From Pseudomonas poae (GTDB taxonomy: Bacteria; Pseudomonadota; Gammaproteobacteria; Pseudomonadales; Pseudomonadaceae): a stretch of 64,000 nt of DNA. The stretch lies in assembly GCA_004000515.1 (NCBI GenBank), contig CP034537.1, forward strand, positions 3,052,001 through 3,116,000, given 5' to 3'. The notes beneath the pieces are model-generated. The model was not told where the DNA came from, did no database searches, and saw only the letters and a list, made by a program, of their open reading frames with translations. Within the stretch, counting starts at the first letter, position 1; each line of letters begins with the position of its first letter. A program made the position numbers and the translations under genes. Of this stretch, positions 25,200 to 34,889 are shown one piece after another.

Positions 25200-25964
25200 C
25201 TATAAAGCCACCTCGACTTGGCCAGGTGCTGTCACCCGTGCCTTGATCACGCGATTGGAATTAAGGTTCTTCACGCGGATCTGCTCACTCATGCCGCCGT
25301 TGGACAGCGCTTCCCCCGGCATTTTCACGTTCAGCGCACCGCTGCTGGCGGAAATCACCACTTGATCACCCTTGCGAATGACTTCGGCCTGCTCCAGATG
25401 CACCAGCGTGATGACTTGGTCGGTGACCACTGGTCGGGTCAATTTTTGCCCGACAGCCTGGTCCAGTGACGTCAAATAGCCCTGGTTGATCATGCTGATG
25501 TCTCGCTCACGCAGCACAACATCGTCGAAACCGATGATGCCGGTGCGTTTCAGCGGACGAGCCACAACCACTACATCGCGAAACAGCTTCACCTGCGCCG
25601 GCACAAACACGGTCCAGGGGGACGCGCCCTCGCAGCGTACTTTCACCGTCACGCGGCCGATGGGTTGGGCGGGGCTTTCCAGGGACGCTGTCAATTCCTT
25701 GTCGCACATTGGCATGCGCAGGCGTGGGTCCAACTGGCTGACCTGGATTTCATAACGCCCAGGCGTCTGGGTGGTCGCCAGATAATCTTCTACAGTGAAC
25801 TCAAGAAAGCCCTGAGTGACGCCGATAAGTAGATCAGGCAAGGTGACGTTGTCTGCGCGGGCCGTGGTGCCGAGGCTCAACGCGAGCAACGCCAGCGGTG
25901 CGCAGAGCAATCTACGGTACCGTGGTAATTGAAGGCGTCGGGAAACTGTCGTTTTAATATCCAT
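25200..25964 (-). CDS. flgA: flagellar P-ring assembly chaperone FlgA
   Basis: Periplasmic protein needed to build the P-ring from FlgI. 254 residues from ATG 25964 ('MDIKTTVSRRLQLPRYRRLL'), with a signal peptide ('LLCAPLALLALSLGTTARA') cut near residue 38. The SAF-like C-terminal domain is seen in 'DVVVVARPLKRTGIIGFDDV' and 'SGALNVKMPGEALSNGGMSE'. It is divergent from cheV and precedes flgM, the standard Pseudomonas order. Confidence 0.93.
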   Translation of the reverse strand: MDIKTTVSRRLQLPRYRRLLCAPLALLALSLGTTARADNVTLPDLLIGVTQGFLEFTVEDYLATTQTPGRYEIQVSQLDPRLRMPMCDKELTASLESPAQPIGRVTVKVRCEGASPWTVFVPAQVKLFRDVVVVARPLKRTGIIGFDDVVLRERDISMINQGYLTSLDQAVGQKLTRPVVTDQVITLVHLEQAEVIRKGDQVVISASSGALNVKMPGEALSNGGMSEQIRVKNLNSNRVIKARVTAPGQVEVAL

Positions 25965-26054
25965 AGCCAACAAATAGCAAAGCTCGTGCCGTTTAGTGTT
26001 GGGGGCGCGCTGTCCTCTAGGTATGGCTCAAGGTTTTAGCGTAGGAGTAAAGGC

Positions 26055-26987
26055 ATGGCAGGTGTAATGGATTCAGTAAACCAGCGCACACAGCTGGTAG
26101 GGCAGAATCGCCTGGAGTTGTTGCTTTTTCGCCTGGACGGCAAGCAGTTATATGGCATCAACGTGTTCAAGGTGCGGGAGGTGCTGCAATGCCCCAAGCT
26201 GACGATCATGCCCAAATCCAGCCCGGTGGTGTGCGGCGTGGCCAATATCCGCGGCGCGACCATTCCGATTCTTGATCTGGCGCTGGCCACTGGCTCGCCC
26301 GCGTTGCAGGATCGCCAGAATCCCTTCGTGATCATCACTGAATACAACACCAAGACCCAGGGTTTCCTGGTGCGCTCGGTGGAACGTATCGTCAACATGA
26401 ACTGGGAAGAAATTCATCCACCACCCAAGGGCACTGGCCGCGACCACTACCTCACGGCGGTGACGCGCGTTGATAACCAATTGGTGGAAATCATCGATGT
26501 GGAGAAGATCCTCGCCGAAGTCGCTCCCACCTCGGAATCGATTTCCGTGGGCGTGGTGGATGCCGAGACCGCACACAAGGCGATCTCCCTGCGCGTGCTG
26601 ACGGTGGATGACTCGTCGGTGGCCCGCAAGCAGGTAACCCGTTGCCTGCAAACGGTCGGCGTCGAGGTTGTAGCCCTCAACGATGGTCGCCAGGCGTTGG
26701 ATTACCTGCGCAAGTTGGCGGACGACGGCAAAAAGCCGGAAGAAGAGTTCTTGATGATGATCTCCGACATCGAAATGCCGGAAATGGACGGTTACACGCT
26801 CACGGCCGAGATACGCAACGATCCACGCATGCAAAAATTGCATATCATCCTGCATACTTCGTTGTCGGGTGTATTCAACCAGGCGATGGTCAAGAAGGTC
26901 GGCGCTGATGACTTTTTGGCCAAATTCCGGCCGGATGACCTGGCAGCCCGGGTAGTCGACCGGATCAAGGCAGCAGATCACGGCTAG
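26055..26987 (+). CDS. cheV: chemotaxis coupling protein CheV
   Basis: 310 residues: CheW-like domain (about 20-165; 'GINVFKVREVLQCPKLTIMP') that couples receptors to CheA, and a response-regulator domain (about 178-305). The phospho-acceptor is Asp 238 in 'MMISDIEMPEMDG'. Thr/Lys positions of a receiver are present ('HTSLSGVF', 'VKKVGADDFLAKF'). It tunes receptor-kinase coupling by phosphorylation. ATG 26055 after AGGAGTAAAGGC. cheR follows at 43 nt. Confidence 0.95.
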   Translation: MAGVMDSVNQRTQLVGQNRLELLLFRLDGKQLYGINVFKVREVLQCPKLTIMPKSSPVVCGVANIRGATIPILDLALATGSPALQDRQNPFVIITEYNTKTQGFLVRSVERIVNMNWEEIHPPPKGTGRDHYLTAVTRVDNQLVEIIDVEKILAEVAPTSESISVGVVDAETAHKAISLRVLTVDDSSVARKQVTRCLQTVGVEVVALNDGRQALDYLRKLADDGKKPEEEFLMMISDIEMPEMDGYTLTAEIRNDPRMQKLHIILHTSLSGVFNQAMVKKVGADDFLAKFRPDDLAARVVDRIKAADHG

Positions 26988-27030
26988 GGGGATTTCCCCT
27001 GGCGGTCACACGATTTAAGAGGCGGTATCA

Positions 27031-27858
27031 TTGTCTACGGGTAATTTGGATTTCGAACAATTCCGGGTCTTCCTGGAAAAAGCCTGTGGCATATTGCTCG
27101 GTGAAAACAAGCAGTACCTGGTATCCAGCCGTCTCAACAAGCTGATGGAACAGCAGGGCATCAAGTCGTTGGGCGAATTGGTCCAGCGTATCCAGGGCCA
27201 GCCGCGCAGCGGGCTCAAGGAAATGGTGGTGGATGCCATGACCACCAACGAAACCCTGTGGTTTCGCGATACCTATCCCTTTGAAGTGCTCAAGAGCAAG
27301 GTGCTGCCGGAAGCCATCAAGGCCAGCCCGGGCCAGCGCCTGCGCATCTGGTCGGCGGCCTGTTCTTCGGGGCAGGAACCGTACTCGATCTCGATGTCCA
27401 TCGATGAGTTCGAACGGACCAACATGGGGCAGTTGAAGGCGGGTGCGCAAATCGTTGCCACCGACTTGTCAGGCACCATGCTTACCAACTGCAAGACCGG
27501 CGAGTACGACAGCTTGGCGCTGGGCCGAGGTCTGTCCCAAGAGCGCCTGCAACGTTACTTCGATCCGAAAGGGGCCGGGCGATGGGCGGTCAAGGCGCCG
27601 ATCAAGAGTCGCGTGGAGTTCCGTTCGTTCAACCTGCTCGACAGCTATGCCAGCTTGGGCAAGTTCGACATGGTGTTCTGCCGCAACGTGCTGATCTATT
27701 TCTCGGCCGAGGTGAAGAAAGACATCCTGTTGCGGATCCACGGCACTCTCAAGCGTGGTGGCTATTTGTTCCTCGGCGCTTCTGAAGCGCTGAACGGTCT
27801 GCCGGATCATTACCAGATGGTGCAGTGCAGCCCTGGGATCATCTACCAGGCTAAGTAA
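27031..27858 (+). CDS. cheR: chemotaxis protein methyltransferase CheR
   Basis: Methylates glutamates of chemoreceptors using SAM. 275 residues from a TTG start ('MSTGNLDFEQFRVFLEKACG') with AAGAGGCGG upstream. N-terminal helical domain about 5-60 ('SSRLNKLMEQQGIKSLGELV'). SAM fold about 75-270, with 'LRIWSAACSSGQEPYSISMS' (glycine-loop region) and 'FDMVFCRNVLIYFS', the conserved CRNVLIYF block. Ends 'QCSPGIIYQAK'. Followed by a REP-like terminator. Confidence 0.95.
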   Translation: MSTGNLDFEQFRVFLEKACGILLGENKQYLVSSRLNKLMEQQGIKSLGELVQRIQGQPRSGLKEMVVDAMTTNETLWFRDTYPFEVLKSKVLPEAIKASPGQRLRIWSAACSSGQEPYSISMSIDEFERTNMGQLKAGAQIVATDLSGTMLTNCKTGEYDSLALGRGLSQERLQRYFDPKGAGRWAVKAPIKSRVEFRSFNLLDSYASLGKFDMVFCRNVLIYFSAEVKKDILLRIHGTLKRGGYLFLGASEALNGLPDHYQMVQCSPGIIYQAK

Positions 27859-27875
27859 GTCGAGTTCACTCGGTC

Positions 27876-27913
27876 AAAATGTGGGAGCTGGCAAACCAGC
27901 TCCCACATTTTTT
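27876..27913 (+). terminator. hairpin terminator after cheR, derived from a REP motif
   Basis: AAAATGTGGGAGCTGG / CCAGCTCCCACATTTT around CAAA, then TT. The arms contain the GTGGGAGCTGGC core of the local REP family. 27914-28046 holds no gene. Confidence 0.8.
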
Positions 27914-28046
27914 GCGGCAATCCTTCCTCGGGCGGCAATCCCCCATTGCCGCTTTACTGGCGCCACGCGGAAACACGTTGCCGCTTTTCTGGCATTGCCG
28001 CCGGCAATCGCCCCTCAAACCCTTTAAATTCGGGCCCTCCATAACC

Positions 28047-28062
28047 TGGCACACACCTTGCT
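28047..28062 (+). promoter_or_regulatory. sigma-54 promoter of flgBCDE
   Basis: TGGCAC, 5 nt, TTGCT: the -24/-12 consensus of RpoN promoters, 45 nt before the flgB ATG. In pseudomonads this class of operon is activated by FleQ/FleR. Confidence 0.87.
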
Positions 28063-28106
28063 ATAACCCTGTTAATGAAAAGCAGGTCAGCCTAAAGGTT
28101 TCCGCC

Positions 28107-28514
28107 ATGAGCATCAGCTTCGATAAAGCGCTCGGTATCCACGAACAAGCCCTGGGCTTCCGCGCCCAGCGTGCCGAAGTCCTGGCCAACAACATTGCCA
28201 ACGCCGACACCCCGAACTACAAGGCTCGGGACCTGGACTTCTCCGCCGTGCTCGCCGCACAGCAGGACAAGACCAAGAACGGCACCTTCGCCTTGAACAT
28301 GACCAACAGCCGTCATATCAAAGCGCAAGGCCTGAGCAATGGTGACGAGTCGTTGCTGTACCGCACGCCGATGCAGCCGTCGATCGACCAGAACACCGTC
28401 GACGCCCAGTTGGAGCAATCGGCCTACGCCGAGAACTCGGTGAACTTCCAGGCCAGCTTCACCCTGCTCAACAGCAAATTCAAAGGGCTGATGTCAGCCC
28501 TGCGTGGAGAGTAA
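28107..28514 (+). CDS. flgB: flagellar proximal rod protein FlgB
   Basis: 135 residues from ATG 28107 ('MSISFDKALGIHEQALGFRA'), preceded by AAAGG. The rod-family motif 'LANNIANADTPNYKARDLDF' lies at 29-50, and a C-terminal helix 'YAENSVNFQASFTLLNSKFK' packs in the rod. Long upstream in-frame extension is rejected because it would precede the sigma-54 promoter. Followed by flgC at 3 nt. Confidence 0.95.
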   Translation: MSISFDKALGIHEQALGFRAQRAEVLANNIANADTPNYKARDLDFSAVLAAQQDKTKNGTFALNMTNSRHIKAQGLSNGDESLLYRTPMQPSIDQNTVDAQLEQSAYAENSVNFQASFTLLNSKFKGLMSALRGE

Positions 28515-28517
28515 GCC

Positions 28518-28961
28518 ATGTCCCTGTCCAGTGTTTTCAATATTGCCGGTAGTGGCATGAGCGCTCAGACCACCCGTCTGAACACCGTCGCCAGTAACAT
28601 CGCCAACGCCGAAACCGTGTCTTCGAGCATTGACCAGACTTACCGCGCTCGTCATCCCGTGTTCGCCACCATGTTCCAGGCTGGCCAGAACGGCGGCAGC
28701 GATTCGCTGTTCCAGGACCAGGGCAATGCCGGTTCCGGTGTGCAGGTGCTTGGCGTGGTCGAAGACCAGAGCAACCTCGAAGCCCGTTACGAGCCCAACC
28801 ATCCCGCCGCGAACGAAAAGGGTTATGTCTACTACCCCAACGTCAACGTGGTCGAGGAAATGGCCGACATGATTTCCGCCAGCCGTTCGTTCCAGACCAA
28901 CGCGGAAATGATGAACACCGCCAAAACCATGATGCAGAAGGTCCTGACCCTGGGTCAGTGA
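28518..28961 (+). CDS. flgC: flagellar proximal rod protein FlgC
   Basis: 147 residues, 'MSLSSVFNIAGSGMSAQTTR' with 'LNTVASNIANAETVSSSID', the rod-protein signature. Ends with the helix 'MMNTAKTMMQKVLTLGQ'. Exported by the flagellar type III system and placed in the rod next to FlgB. Usual length, intact. Confidence 0.96.
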   Translation: MSLSSVFNIAGSGMSAQTTRLNTVASNIANAETVSSSIDQTYRARHPVFATMFQAGQNGGSDSLFQDQGNAGSGVQVLGVVEDQSNLEARYEPNHPAANEKGYVYYPNVNVVEEMADMISASRSFQTNAEMMNTAKTMMQKVLTLGQ

Positions 28962-28977
28962 TAAGGGGCACCGAATA

Positions 28978-29700
28978 ATGGCCATTGTTGATACCTCATC
29001 AACCAACACCGCGGTCCAGGACCTTTTCAACAGCAAGGTCAAGACTGCGACCGACAACGTCGCAAGCGCCTCCAGCGCCGCCACGGGTAACCAGTCGCTG
29101 GGCAAGGACGCGTTCCTGCAACTGCTGGTGACTCAGCTGAAAAACCAGAACCCGCTGTCGCCTCAAGACAACGGTGCATTCGTGGCCCAGTTGGCGCAGT
29201 TCAGCAGCCTGGAAGGCATCAACACCCTGAACGACTCGGTGAATGCGATTTCCAGCAACTTCAGCTCGTCGCAAGCGCTGCAGGCTTCGTCGTTGGTGGG
29301 TCGTTCGATCATCACCCAGACCGACAAGGCCCTGGTGGATACGAGCAAGAGCATGACCGGGTCGGTGGCGGTGACGTCGGCAGTTGGCAACGTCTCCATC
29401 AAGATCACCGACAAAGACGGCAACGTGGTGCGCACCATCGACATGGGTGCCCAGAACGCCGGGAATTCGGACTTTATCTGGGACGGCAAAAACGACGCGG
29501 GTGAGGTTGCTCCAGCGGGTACCTACACCTTCGCGGCCACCACCAAGAATGACAAGGGCGACGCGGTTGCCCTGGCCACTTCGCTGCCAGCTACGGTCAC
29601 CAGCGTGACCTTGAGCAAGACCGGCGGCGAAATGTTGCTGAACCTGGCAGGCGGCATGGGCAGCGTCAAGCTGTCGCAAATTCAGACTATCGGTACATAG
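28978..29700 (+). CDS. flgD: flagellar hook assembly scaffold FlgD
   Basis: 240 residues. Conserved N-terminal cap region 'LGKDAFLQLLVTQLKNQNPL' with 'NGAFVAQLAQFSSLEGINTL' (35-80), then a FlgD Ig/tudor-like domain ('IDMGAQNAGNSDFIWDGKND', 'AGEVAPAGTYTFAATTKNDK'). Caps the growing hook while FlgE subunits assemble. 16 nt after flgC, 31 nt before flgE. Confidence 0.96.
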   Translation: MAIVDTSSTNTAVQDLFNSKVKTATDNVASASSAATGNQSLGKDAFLQLLVTQLKNQNPLSPQDNGAFVAQLAQFSSLEGINTLNDSVNAISSNFSSSQALQASSLVGRSIITQTDKALVDTSKSMTGSVAVTSAVGNVSIKITDKDGNVVRTIDMGAQNAGNSDFIWDGKNDAGEVAPAGTYTFAATTKNDKGDAVALATSLPATVTSVTLSKTGGEMLLNLAGGMGSVKLSQIQTIGT

Positions 29701-29731
29701 AGCCGGCTAAATACGGCAGAGGGAGAGAAAC

Positions 29732-31051
29732 ATGTCTTTTAACATCGGCCTTAGCGGCCTCTATGCGGCCAACAAACAACTGGACGTGACCGGCAACAAC
29801 ATCGCCAACGTCGCGACCACTGGCTTCAAATCGTCCCGTGCGGAATTCGCCGACATCTACGCGGCGTCCAAACTGGGCACCGGCCAGAACAGCATCGGTA
29901 ACGGTGTGAACCTGGCGGCAGTGTCCCAGCAGTTCACCCAAGGTGATGTGAACAACAGCGGCGGTATCCTGGACATGGCGATCCAGGGCGGTGGCTTCTT
30001 CGTACAGAAGGCCAGCGACGGCTCGCTGGAGTACACCCGTAGCGGTGCTTTCCGTGCCGACAAAGACGGCTACATCACCAACAACACCGGCACTTCGCGC
30101 CTGCAAGGTTATGCGGCAGACGAGAACGGTAAAATCGTCAAGGGCGGCCTGGTCGACCTGCAGCTGAACTTGGCGAACCTGCCGCCGAAGGCATCCACCA
30201 AGGTGGATTCCACCAGTAACCTGAACTCCTCGGACCTGCCGATCGATCAGACACTGCACCCGTTTGATCCAACCAAGACCGACAGTTTCAACACCCAGTA
30301 CTCCACCACGCTCTACGACACCCAGGGCAATGCCCACTCGATGGTGCAGTACATGGTCAAGACGGGTTCCAATACTTGGGACTCCTACACGTTGATTGAC
30401 GGTCGTAACCCGGACGGCTCGGCGATCAGCGGCGCCGATCCTAGCGACCATACGGTGCCTGTGCCGTCCACCTTGACCTTTGATGGTTCCGGCAAGCTCA
30501 CCAAAATCGTGGGTGCCAACGTCACCGGTACCACGATGACCATTGACGATTGGAAGCCGGGTAGCATGGTCAATGGCACCTGGACGAGCAATGGCGCTGA
30601 TGCCAACAAAGACGGGATTGCCGTCAACATGGGCAACATCACCCAGTACAACTCGGCCAGCTACCGTAACCCTCCGGTCACCGATGGCTACGCCACCGGC
30701 CAGATCACTGGCCTGAAAATCGACGGCAGCGGCGTGCTGTTCGCCACTTTCAGCAACCAGCAGAGCAAGGCCATCGGCCAGATCTCTCTGGCCAGCTTCA
30801 ACAACGAACAGGGCCTGCAGCCAGCCGGCGGCACCACCTGGAGAGAGACTTTCGCCTCGGGTCAGCCAGGCTTTGACAGCCCGCAAGCGGGTACTTTGGG
30901 TTCGATCGTGGCCAACTCCCTGGAGAACTCCAACGTCAACCTGACCAACGAGCTGGTGGACCTGATCAAGGCCCAGAGCAACTATCAGGCGAACGCCAAG
31001 ACTATCTCTACCCAGAGCACCATCATGCAGACCATCATCCAGATGACCTGA
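29732..31051 (+). CDS. flgE: flagellar hook protein FlgE
   Basis: 439 residues forming the hook filament. 'MSFNIGLSGLYAANKQLDVT' and 'GNNIANVATTGFKSSRAEFA' are the N-terminal axial motif, with matching C-terminal helix 'NVNLTNELVDLIKAQSNYQA'. The variable middle (about 160-330) is surface-exposed. Start has GAGGGAGAG. Last gene of this operon; flgF and later genes are not in the window, so the rod/hook genes are split between loci. Confidence 0.97.
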   Translation: MSFNIGLSGLYAANKQLDVTGNNIANVATTGFKSSRAEFADIYAASKLGTGQNSIGNGVNLAAVSQQFTQGDVNNSGGILDMAIQGGGFFVQKASDGSLEYTRSGAFRADKDGYITNNTGTSRLQGYAADENGKIVKGGLVDLQLNLANLPPKASTKVDSTSNLNSSDLPIDQTLHPFDPTKTDSFNTQYSTTLYDTQGNAHSMVQYMVKTGSNTWDSYTLIDGRNPDGSAISGADPSDHTVPVPSTLTFDGSGKLTKIVGANVTGTTMTIDDWKPGSMVNGTWTSNGADANKDGIAVNMGNITQYNSASYRNPPVTDGYATGQITGLKIDGSGVLFATFSNQQSKAIGQISLASFNNEQGLQPAGGTTWRETFASGQPGFDSPQAGTLGSIVANSLENSNVNLTNELVDLIKAQSNYQANAKTISTQSTIMQTIIQMT

Positions 31052-31068
31052 TGCGGTAGCGCTCACAA

Positions 31069-31096
31069 GAAGCCCCTCGCACGAGGGGCTTTTTTG
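31069..31096 (+). terminator. terminator after flgE
   Basis: AAGCCCCTCG / CGAGGGGCTT with loop CA and then TTTT. Confidence 0.85.
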
Positions 31097-31103
31097 TGGG
31101 CGT

Positions 31104-31235
31104 GTAGTGAGCGGGCTTGCCCCGCGCTGGGTGGCGAAGCCGCCCTAAACCCAGGCAACTCGGTCTTCCTAAAACACTGCGGCGGTCTTATTGGGGTGGC
31201 TCCGCCACCCAGCGCGGGGCAAGCCCGCTCACTAC
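31104..31235. repeat. REPIN, GAGCGGGCTTGCCCCGCGCTGGG type
   Basis: A 32-bp perfect inverted repeat (31104-31135 and 31204-31235) encloses a 68-nt spacer. It differs in sequence from the other REPINs in the window (no GTGGGAGC), so it belongs to another REP family. Located between the convergent flgE and nrdA. Confidence 0.82.
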
Positions 31236-31300
31236 AGTGCGGGCAAAGAAAACCCCGGCAAACCCAAAGGGCTTGGCGGGGGTTCGTTTACCAGCTCAGC

Positions 31301-34197
31301 TTATTGGCAAGCTTCGCAATCCGGCTCGTCAATTGCGCAGGCCTTTGGCACGGGGGCCGGGCCGGCTGGAGCGGCGAGTACCGAGTCATCACCGTGGTTG
31401 CCGCCGCTGGAAACAGCGTTCAGCTTGCCGGTGTTGATGGTCGATTTCTCGGTGCTGGTCGCAGCCAGGGCACGGAGGTAGTAAGTGGTTTTCAGGCCAC
31501 GGTACCAAGCCATGCGGTAGGTCACGTCCAGCTTCTTGCCCGAAGCGCCGGCGATGTACAGGTTCAGCGACTGAGCCTGGTCGATCCACTTCTGACGACG
31601 GCTGGCGGCGTCAACGATCCACTTAGTGTCCACTTCGAACGCAGTCGCGTAGAGCTCTTTGAGTTCTTGCGGGATGCGTTCGATCTGCTGCACGGAACCG
31701 TCGTAGTACTTCAGGTCGTTGATCATGACCGAGTCCCACAGGCCGCGGGCCTTGAGGTCGCGAACCAGGTACGGGTTGATCACGGTGAATTCGCCCGACA
31801 GGTTCGATTTCACATACAGGTTCTGGTAGGTCGGTTCGATCGACTGCGATACGCCGGTGATGTTGGCGATGGTGGCGGTCGGTGCAATGGCCATGATGTT
31901 GGAGTTACGAATACCTTTTTGCACACGGGCACGTACCGGTGCCCAGTCCAGGGTTTCGTTCAGGTCAACGTCGATGTACTTCTGGCCACGGGCTTCGATC
32001 AGGATCTGTTGCGAATCCAGCGGCAGGATGCCCTTGGACCACAGCGAACCCTGGAACGTCTCGTAGGCGCCGCGCTCGTCGGCCAGGTCGCAGGAAGCCT
32101 GGATCGCGTAGTAGCTGACCGCTTCCATGGACTTGTCGGCGAACTCGACCGCAGCATCCGAACCGTAAGGAATGTGCTGCAGGTACAGCGCGTCCTGGAA
32201 GCCCATGATGCCCAGTCCCACTGGACGGTGCTTGAAGTTGAGTTCTGCGCCTGTGGCACCGAGTAGTAGTTGATGTCGATAACGTTATCGAGCATGCGAA
32301 CGGCGGTGTTGACGGTGCGTTCCAGTTTGGCGGTGTCCAGCTTGCCGTTGACGATGTGGTTCGGCAGGTTGATCGAGCCCAGGTTGCAAACGGCGATCTC
32401 GTCCTTGTTGGTGTTCAAGGTGATCTCGGTGCACAGGTTCGAGCTGTGGACCACGCCCACGTGCTGCTGCGGGCTGCGCAGGTTGCACGGGTCTTTGAAG
32501 GTCAGCCATGGGTGGCCGGTTTCAAACAGCATGGACAGCATTTTGCGCCACAGGTCTTTGGCCTGGATGGTCTTGAACAGCTTGATCTTGCCAGGGTACT
32601 GAGCCAGGGCTTCGTAGTACTCGTAGCGCTCTTCGAAGGCCTTGCCGGTCAGGTCGTGCAGGTCCGGAACTTCGGATGGCGAGAACAGGGTCCATTGGCC
32701 GTCATCGAAGACACGCTTCATGAACAGGTCAGGGATCCAGTTGGCGGTGTTCATGTCGTGGGTGCGACGACGGTCATCACCGGTGTTCTTGCGCAGCTCG
32801 ATGAACTCTTCAATGTCCATGTGCCAGGTTTCCAGGTAGGCACACACAGCGCCTTTGCGCTTGCCACCCTGGTTCACGGCTACAGCGGTGTCATTCACCA
32901 CTTTCAGGAACGGTACAACGCCCTGGGACTTGCCGTTGGTGCCCTTGATGTACGAACCCAGTGCGCGCACCGGGGTCCAGTCGTTACCCAGGCCGCCAGC
33001 GAATTTGGACAACATGGCGTTGTCGTGGATCGCGTGGTAGATGCCCGACAGGTCATCCGGCACGGTGGTCAGGTAGCAGCTGGACAGCTGTGGACGCAGG
33101 GTGCCAGCGTTGAACAGGGTCGGGGTCGACGACATGTAGTCGAAGGACGACAGCAGGTTGTAGAACTCGATGGCACGGTCTTCTTTGTGCTTCTCTTCAA
33201 TTGCCAGGCCCATGGCCACGCGCATGAAGAACACTTGCGGCAGTTCGAAGCGGATACCGTCCTTGTGGATGAAGTAACGGTCGTACAGGGTCTGCAGGCC
33301 CAGGTAGGTGAACTGCTGGTCACGCTCGTGGTTGATTGCCTTGCCGAGTTTTTCCAGGTCGAAGGTGGCCAGGACCGGGTTCAGCAATTCGAATTCGATA
33401 CCCTTGGCGATGTAGGCAGGCAGGGCCTTGGCGTACAGGTCGGCCATTTCGTGGTGGGTGGCGCTTTCGGCGACTTTCAGGAAGCCCAGGCCTTCGGCAC
33501 GCAGGGTGTCCATCAACAGGCGCGCGGTCACGAACGAGTAGTTCGGCTCACGCTCAACCAGGGTACGGGCGGTCATCACCAGGGCGGTGTTGACGTCGGT
33601 CAGGGCCACGCCGTCGTACAGGTTCTTCAGGGTTTCGCGCTGGATCAGGTCACCGTCGACTTCTTCCAGGCCTTCGCAGGCTTCGGTGACGATGGTGTTC
33701 AGGCGTCCCAGGTCCAGCGGTGCAAAGGTACCGTCGGCCAGGGTGATGCGGATCGATGGGTGAGCTTGTACCGCCGCTTCTTCCGCTGGGGTGCGTACAG
33801 CGCGTTCCTTGGAACGGGCGTCACGGTAGATCACGTAGTCGCGGGCTACTTTCTGCTCGCCGGCACGCATCAGGGCCAGTTCGACCTGGTCCTGGATTTC
33901 TTCGATGTGGATGGTGCCGCCCGAAGGCATGCGACGCTTGAAAGTTGCGGTGACTTGTTCGGTCAGGCGGGCAACGGTGTCGTGGATGCGCGACGAGGCA
34001 GCAGCGGTGCCGCCTTCAACTGCAAGAAACGCTTTGGTGATGGCGACGGTGATTTTGTCATCGGTGTAAGGAACGACAGTGCCGTTACGCTTGATCACAC
34101 GCAGTTGGCCGGGTGCAGTGGCGGACAGATCCAGGTTCGAATCAGCGGCCTGCGGCACGGAGCCTTGCGGGTTCTCGCGAGTTGTGTCGGTTTGCAT
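31301..34197 (-). CDS. nrdA: class Ia ribonucleotide reductase alpha subunit NrdA (frame broken by a 1-nt loss)
   Basis: Reduces ribonucleoside diphosphates to dNDPs with NrdB. ATG 34197 ('MQTDTTRENPQGSVPQAADS') has GGAGAC. Two ATP-cone domains (about 34-130, 'LRVIKRNGTVVPYTDDKITV'; about 150-245, 'IRITLADGTFAPLDLGRLN'). The catalytic barrel has 'NLCTEITLNTNKDEIAVCNL'. The redox C-terminus is 'DEPDCEACQ'. Near 32240 one C is missing (minus AACTCAAC for AACTCCAAC). Restored, 'AQNSNFKHRPVGLGIMGFQD' joins the two halves for 965 residues. An essential gene, so I read this as an error. nrdB is not in the window. Confidence 0.93.
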
Positions 34198-34564
34198 GGG
34201 GGTTGTCTCCACATTCTATATTTATTTGGGCACCATCACGGTGCCCACCGTTCCGTCCTGAAGCACTTACAGCAGGCCTGGGCCTGGCATAACAACTTCG
34301 GGACAGGGAGGAAGGGAGCTGTTCGCGCCGCTTCCATGCCGAAGTCTTCGGTTCGGGGCTGAAAAAGCCCTTGGCCGTATTCCTGATGGGTGACAGTTGC
34401 CAGGTTCAAGCACTGCAACACCCGTACCGTTTTGCGCTGTAGGAGCTGGAAAACGGCTGCCATCCGCGTGCGCGGTTTGGGCTTTGAAAAATGCTTTGGT
34501 TCAACCAAACGGGAGCAAGAAAGGGCTTGAGTTTCTTGTCTGATCTGTGTTTGGTTTTTCGCTT

Positions 34565-34586
34565 AAAACCCTACATGTAGGGTTTT
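34565..34586. repeat. 22-bp perfect palindrome upstream of nrdA
   Basis: AAAACCCTACATGTAGGGTTTT, followed by TT on the plus strand. It could form a 9-bp hairpin with U-tracts on both strands (terminator) or act as an operator for a dimeric regulator such as NrdR. I cannot decide. Confidence 0.6.
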
Positions 34587-34638
34587 TTAGCGCCGAGGTA
34601 CAAGATAATGCGTTTTGGGGGCTTAGCAACGCACTACC

Positions 34639-34659
34639 TGTGGATAACGCTGTGGGTAA
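34639..34659 (-). promoter_or_regulatory. tandem DnaA-box-like sites
   Basis: The minus strand reads TTACCCACA and the perfect DnaA consensus TTATCCACA, 12 nt apart and in the same orientation, 440-460 nt upstream of nrdA. DnaA is known to regulate nrdAB in E. coli through such boxes; here it is an inference. Confidence 0.55.
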
Positions 34660-34889
34660 AATGTGTATGAATCGTGGAACACCCGTGTAGGCCGCATTAC
34701 TGCTGGATTCGGCCGTTTGTCACCGAATATTCCAAGATAAAAACAGCCGGTTGGATTTTTGAGGGCGCGAACCCTATCACAAAAAAACGCGATCACCGAA
34801 TGGATTTCCTGGCTTGTGCTAGAGGGGCGGCGCATGGCTACAATCGGCCTCAGTTATGCCCTCAAAACATTACAAATAAGGTATGGCCC

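Larger units (their letters stand above)
34198..34889. other. 692-nt control region between nrdA and rstA
   Basis: No gene I can support. It holds a 22-bp perfect palindrome (34565-34586) and a pair of DnaA-box-like 9-mers (34639-34659), listed separately. Both divergent genes must draw promoters from here. Confidence 0.6.

Noticed and set aside
28107..31051. A search for flgF after flgE
   Set aside because: A terminator, a REPIN and nrdA follow flgE; flgF onward is not in the window, which I take as the locus split known in fluorescent pseudomonads, not a deletion.
32356..34362. 668-codon open frame opposite nrdA
   Set aside because: Antisense shadow of nrdA; no ribosome site and no recognisable motifs.
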